From DASXZH01 sp963829965 (lineage in GTDB: Bacteria; Armatimonadota; Fimbriimonadia; Fimbriimonadales; Fimbriimonadaceae), in assembly GCA_963829965.1 (NCBI GenBank), contig CAWHLK010000062.1, positions 169,991 to 233,990 of the forward strand: DNA of 64,000 nucleotides, read 5' to 3'. Shown here one piece after another: positions 63,600-64,000 of this stretch. Both the position numbers and the translations under genes were made by a program. Position 1 is the stretch's first letter. Every line of letters starts with the position of its first letter. The notes beneath the pieces are model-generated. The model did not search any database, was not told the DNA's origin, and saw only the letters and a list, made by a program, of their open reading frames with translations.

Positions 63600-64000
63600 C
63601 CTGGTTCTTGCCCTGTGCGGGGTGGCATTTGCAACGGACTACGCGAGTCTGGAGAAGGCGTTCGACTCAGCCCAGTCCCAAGATCAAAAAGCGCACGCGC
63701 TGGAACATTTTCAAAACCAAAACCCGGACCTGGACAATACCGACACCAACCTAAACCAGGCAATCCAAAACTACGACTACTCGGATGCGCAGACCAAGAA
63801 GCTAAAGGCAATGATCGAGGCGCGCGCGAGCCTCCAAGGCGCGCCTCCGCCGCCCGCCCAAGTGGTCACCGACGCGAAGAAGATCAAGAGCTCGGCTCTT
63901 TACCACGGTGACAAAGGGCCGCTCAAGAGTTCGAACTGGATGCAAAAGGCGCTCCAGCATCTCAAGGATTTGATCCAGAAGTCCAACGATGACCGCCCCC
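63571..64000 (+). CDS. Secreted hypothetical protein, cut by the window end
   Basis: The first 143 residues are visible from ATG 63571: MLKRIVSSCSLVLALCGVAF is a signal peptide, followed by helical polar sequence (YASLEKAFDSAQSQDQKAHA, NLNQAIQNYDYSDAQTKKLK), a Pro-rich patch (GAPPPPAQ) and SNWMQKALQHLKDLIQKSND. The frame continues past 64000. Because its start lies 29 bases inside the upstream membrane-protein gene, the two are translationally coupled. Such pairs often precede DUF4129/transglutaminase-type genes, but this cannot be checked here. Confidence 0.7.
   Translation, partial: MLKRIVSSCSLVLALCGVAFATDYASLEKAFDSAQSQDQKAHALEHFQNQNPDLDNTDTNLNQAIQNYDYSDAQTKKLKAMIEARASLQGAPPPPAQVVTDAKKIKSSALYHGDKGPLKSSNWMQKALQHLKDLIQKSNDDRP

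Overview
The window looks like a piece of chromosome from a Gram-negative bacterium of the Armatimonadota (Fimbriimonas-like) type. Three things suggest this. The type IV prepilin-like protein at 791-1756 has the FTLIELLVVIAIIAIL helix followed by an ILFPVFAQAK-type sequence and a WADGH tail, common in Armatimonadota and Planctomycetota. A kdsB gene implies a Kdo-containing outer membrane. The genome favours lipoproteins, cytochromes and LolA-fold proteins. The phylum is an inference, since no rRNA is present.

Layout. 1-6.7 kb: a minus-strand prepilin/lipoprotein cluster, a LacI regulator with its own operator, two small unknown genes, and a conserved hypothetical gene next to a heme-c protein. 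7-12.8 kb: an M1 aminopeptidase, a decayed RAYT transposase, a DUF4177-like gene and a protein made of four YbjQ-type modules. 13-24 kb: a CDF metal exporter, a large secreted esterase, msrB, the E1 beta and alpha subunits of a 2-oxoacid dehydrogenase, a LolA-thioredoxin fusion, a membrane glycosyltransferase, and an ECF sigma factor coupled to an STN-type membrane protein. 24.8-35 kb: zinc-ribbon proteins, a TlpA-type thioredoxin, trpE, a reaction-centre-type cytochrome, a DUF433/DUF5615 toxin-antitoxin pair, a UbiA prenyltransferase, dtd and rel. 35-48.5 kb: kdsB behind a structured leader, rpsD, a DUF2779 nuclease, a class III cyclase, a DUF5703 protein, a thioredoxin, an MFS transporter and recG. 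49-54 kb: DUF1287 and DUF3298 proteins, a TetR/epimerase divergon, and a RAYT gene between two arrays of palindromic repeats. 54.4-60 kb: the ATP synthase operon Z-I-B-E-F-H-A-G, with no atpD or atpC after atpG. 60-64 kb: xylulokinase, a LolA-like protein and two membrane/secreted unknowns.

Data quality. About twenty genes carry apparent one-base indels. In several of them changing one base of a short homopolymer restores a full-length family member. Almost every gene from 0.8 to 12.2 kb is affected, while stretches such as 12.4-24.7 kb and 35.3-43.8 kb are clean. This looks like consensus error in a long-read assembly, so I annotate these genes over their whole span and treat the breaks as probably artificial.

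The most unusual content is (1) the RAYT/repeat island at 52.35-54.25 kb, whose repeat core is scattered through the window; (2) a three-armed, cloverleaf-like RNA with a 14-codon leader ORF and an intrinsic terminator directly upstream of kdsB; (3) repeated fusion of LolA-fold domains to thioredoxin or cytochrome modules; and (4) a deletion remnant of a second DUF433/DUF5615 locus.
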